NCBI GenBank assembly: GCA_030432655.1
Contig: JAUILA010000016.1
Location: forward strand, 1-64,000
Direction of reading: 5' to 3'
Source: Bacteroidia bacterium
GTDB taxonomy: Bacteria; Bacteroidota; Bacteroidia; Cytophagales; Cyclobacteriaceae
DNA: 64,000 nucleotides
In this document: positions 63,443 through 64,000 of the stretch, one piece after another
How the letters are laid out: each line of letters begins with the position of its first letter
How positions within the stretch are numbered: the stretch's first letter is position 1
Program-made: the position numbers and the translations under genes
The notes under the pieces: generated by a model
Told to the model about the DNA's origin: nothing
Seen by the model: only the letters and a program-made list of their open reading frames with translations
Database searches by the model: none

Positions 63443-64000
63443 ATCGTCTTAAGGAAGTCGCCGATTATTGCTGCTGCCTTAGTGGGATTTTCCATCATAC
63501 CAAGGTGACCCGTTTCCTTCATCAGGTAAAAAGAACCATCAGGAGCCAGACCAGCCTGTTTCCTGATTGAATCGGCAGGAATAAATGTGTCATATTCTCC
63601 GGCTATAAGCAAAGACTTTCCGGCAAATCCGGATAAAAAATCAATGTGAGAAGGCCGGTCTCTCATGGCCAGCGTGTAATGAATTATTGATTCCTCCGGT
63701 GTATCAAATACTATATTTCTGACCTCATTCTCCCAATTACCTGCTTGATGATAGAGGCCTGGTAAAAATGTCTTCAGAAACGGGTCCTTTCCATTTTTCC
63801 TGATAAAATCGGCTGACTTTGTTCGGTTCACCTTTTTTTCCGGAGAATCGGCTTCTGCAGTGCTATGAAACAGGCAAAGAAAACGGCAGGCACTACCGGA
63901 CTGTTTCGCCAGGGAAAGCGCTATGTATCCGCCCATCGAGTGACCAATAACACCGAAGTTGGTTATCCCTTCCCCTTGCAAATATTTCAGAAATTTGGCT
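63439..64000 (-). CDS. Alpha/beta hydrolase, C-terminal part (cut by window edge)
   Basis: About 187 residues visible; reading continues past 64000, so the N-terminal third is outside. Nucleophile elbow GHSMGG (IGHSMGGYIAL), then the acid in LLIAGEYDTFIP and the His in MKETGHLGMMENP complete the triad. Carboxylesterase or lipase-like; substrate unknown. Confidence 0.9.
   Translation of the reverse strand, partial: AKFLKYLQGEGITNFGVIGHSMGGYIALSLAKQSGSACRFLCLFHSTAEADSPEKKVNRTKSADFIRKNGKDPFLKTFLPGLYHQAGNWENEVRNIVFDTPEESIIHYTLAMRDRPSHIDFLSGFAGKSLLIAGEYDTFIPADSIRKQAGLAPDGSFYLMKETGHLGMMENPTKAAAIIGDFLKTI

Overview
The window is chromosomal DNA from a Bacteroidota bacterium, most likely a free-living, aerobic, probably marine or soil member near the Cytophagales. 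The clues are a TonB-dependent receptor with a carboxypeptidase-like N-terminal domain, many short-signal lipoproteins and beta-barrel proteins ending in aromatic residues, two DUF3857/transglutaminase proteins, weak Shine-Dalgarno sequences, and promoters of the Bacteroidota type (TTG, then TAnnTTTG). There are no rRNA genes and no CRISPR array. Two tRNA genes are present (Gly-GCC and Leu-UAA). Coding density is high outside 6.7-15.4 kb.

Layout. 0-6.3 kb: N-terminal part of a TonB receptor whose frame breaks near the window edge, a MoxR ATPase, a PPP-type phosphatase, a DnaQ-exonuclease/GIY-YIG fusion, and a DUF1232-YtxH-holin-like membrane cluster. 6.3-15.4 kb: tRNA-Gly, then tRNA-Leu, which is the attachment site of a small integrative element of about 7.7 kb. 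A 57-bp direct repeat (tRNA 3' part) flanks it. Inside are a tyrosine integrase, a replication-initiator-like protein, an IS110-family insertion with a strongly structured leader (candidate bridge RNA), and a copper cargo of a multicopper oxidase fused to a beta-barrel plus a DUF305 protein. A third, partial copy of the tRNA 3' end and terminator at 15.25 kb marks an older remnant. 15.4-18.8 kb: a YihY/BrkB membrane protein and an FtsX-type ABC permease.

18.8-24.2 kb: a four-gene non-phosphorylating (Weimberg-type) sugar-acid operon: IlvD/Edd dehydratase, GntP permease, FAH-family dehydratase, ketoglutarate-semialdehyde dehydrogenase. The last enzyme has an in-frame gap where the cofactor-binding lysine should be. 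24.4-26.6 kb: App1-like DUF2183 phosphatase overlapping topoisomerase IB. 26.6-30.8 kb: a self-cleaving-type XRE/S24 repressor facing a response regulator-heme oxygenase-bacteriophytochrome operon, with operator-like palindromes between. 30.8-37.9 kb: 1-Cys peroxiredoxin, DUF3365 heme protein, outer-membrane proteins, a membrane protein, isochorismatase-like hydrolase, NhaP-type antiporter, metalloprotease.

38.2-49.4 kb: uronate catabolism (uxuA-uxaC) next to a lipoprotein sulfatase; an LVIVD propeller/barrel pair; a periplasmic GMC dehydrogenase with its small subunit, divergent from a TsdA-like diheme cytochrome c; NTF2-like and Gre-like proteins. A perfect palindrome of Crp/Fnr type lies upstream of the cytochrome, and a near copy lies upstream of the peroxiredoxin at the same distance from a -7 element. 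49.4-64 kb is housekeeping and hypothetical genes: a Tyr/His-rich secreted protein, MaoC hydratase, gpmI, the DUF3857 pair, radA, a DUF2179 membrane protein, a D-cysteine desulfhydrase-like enzyme, a sterol desaturase-Rieske-VOC run, and an alpha/beta hydrolase cut by the right edge.

The part most likely to hold something new is the tRNA-Leu island, especially the IS110 leader RNA and the integrase arm sites. The light-sensing operon under an S24 repressor and the shared Crp/Fnr-like regulon come next.
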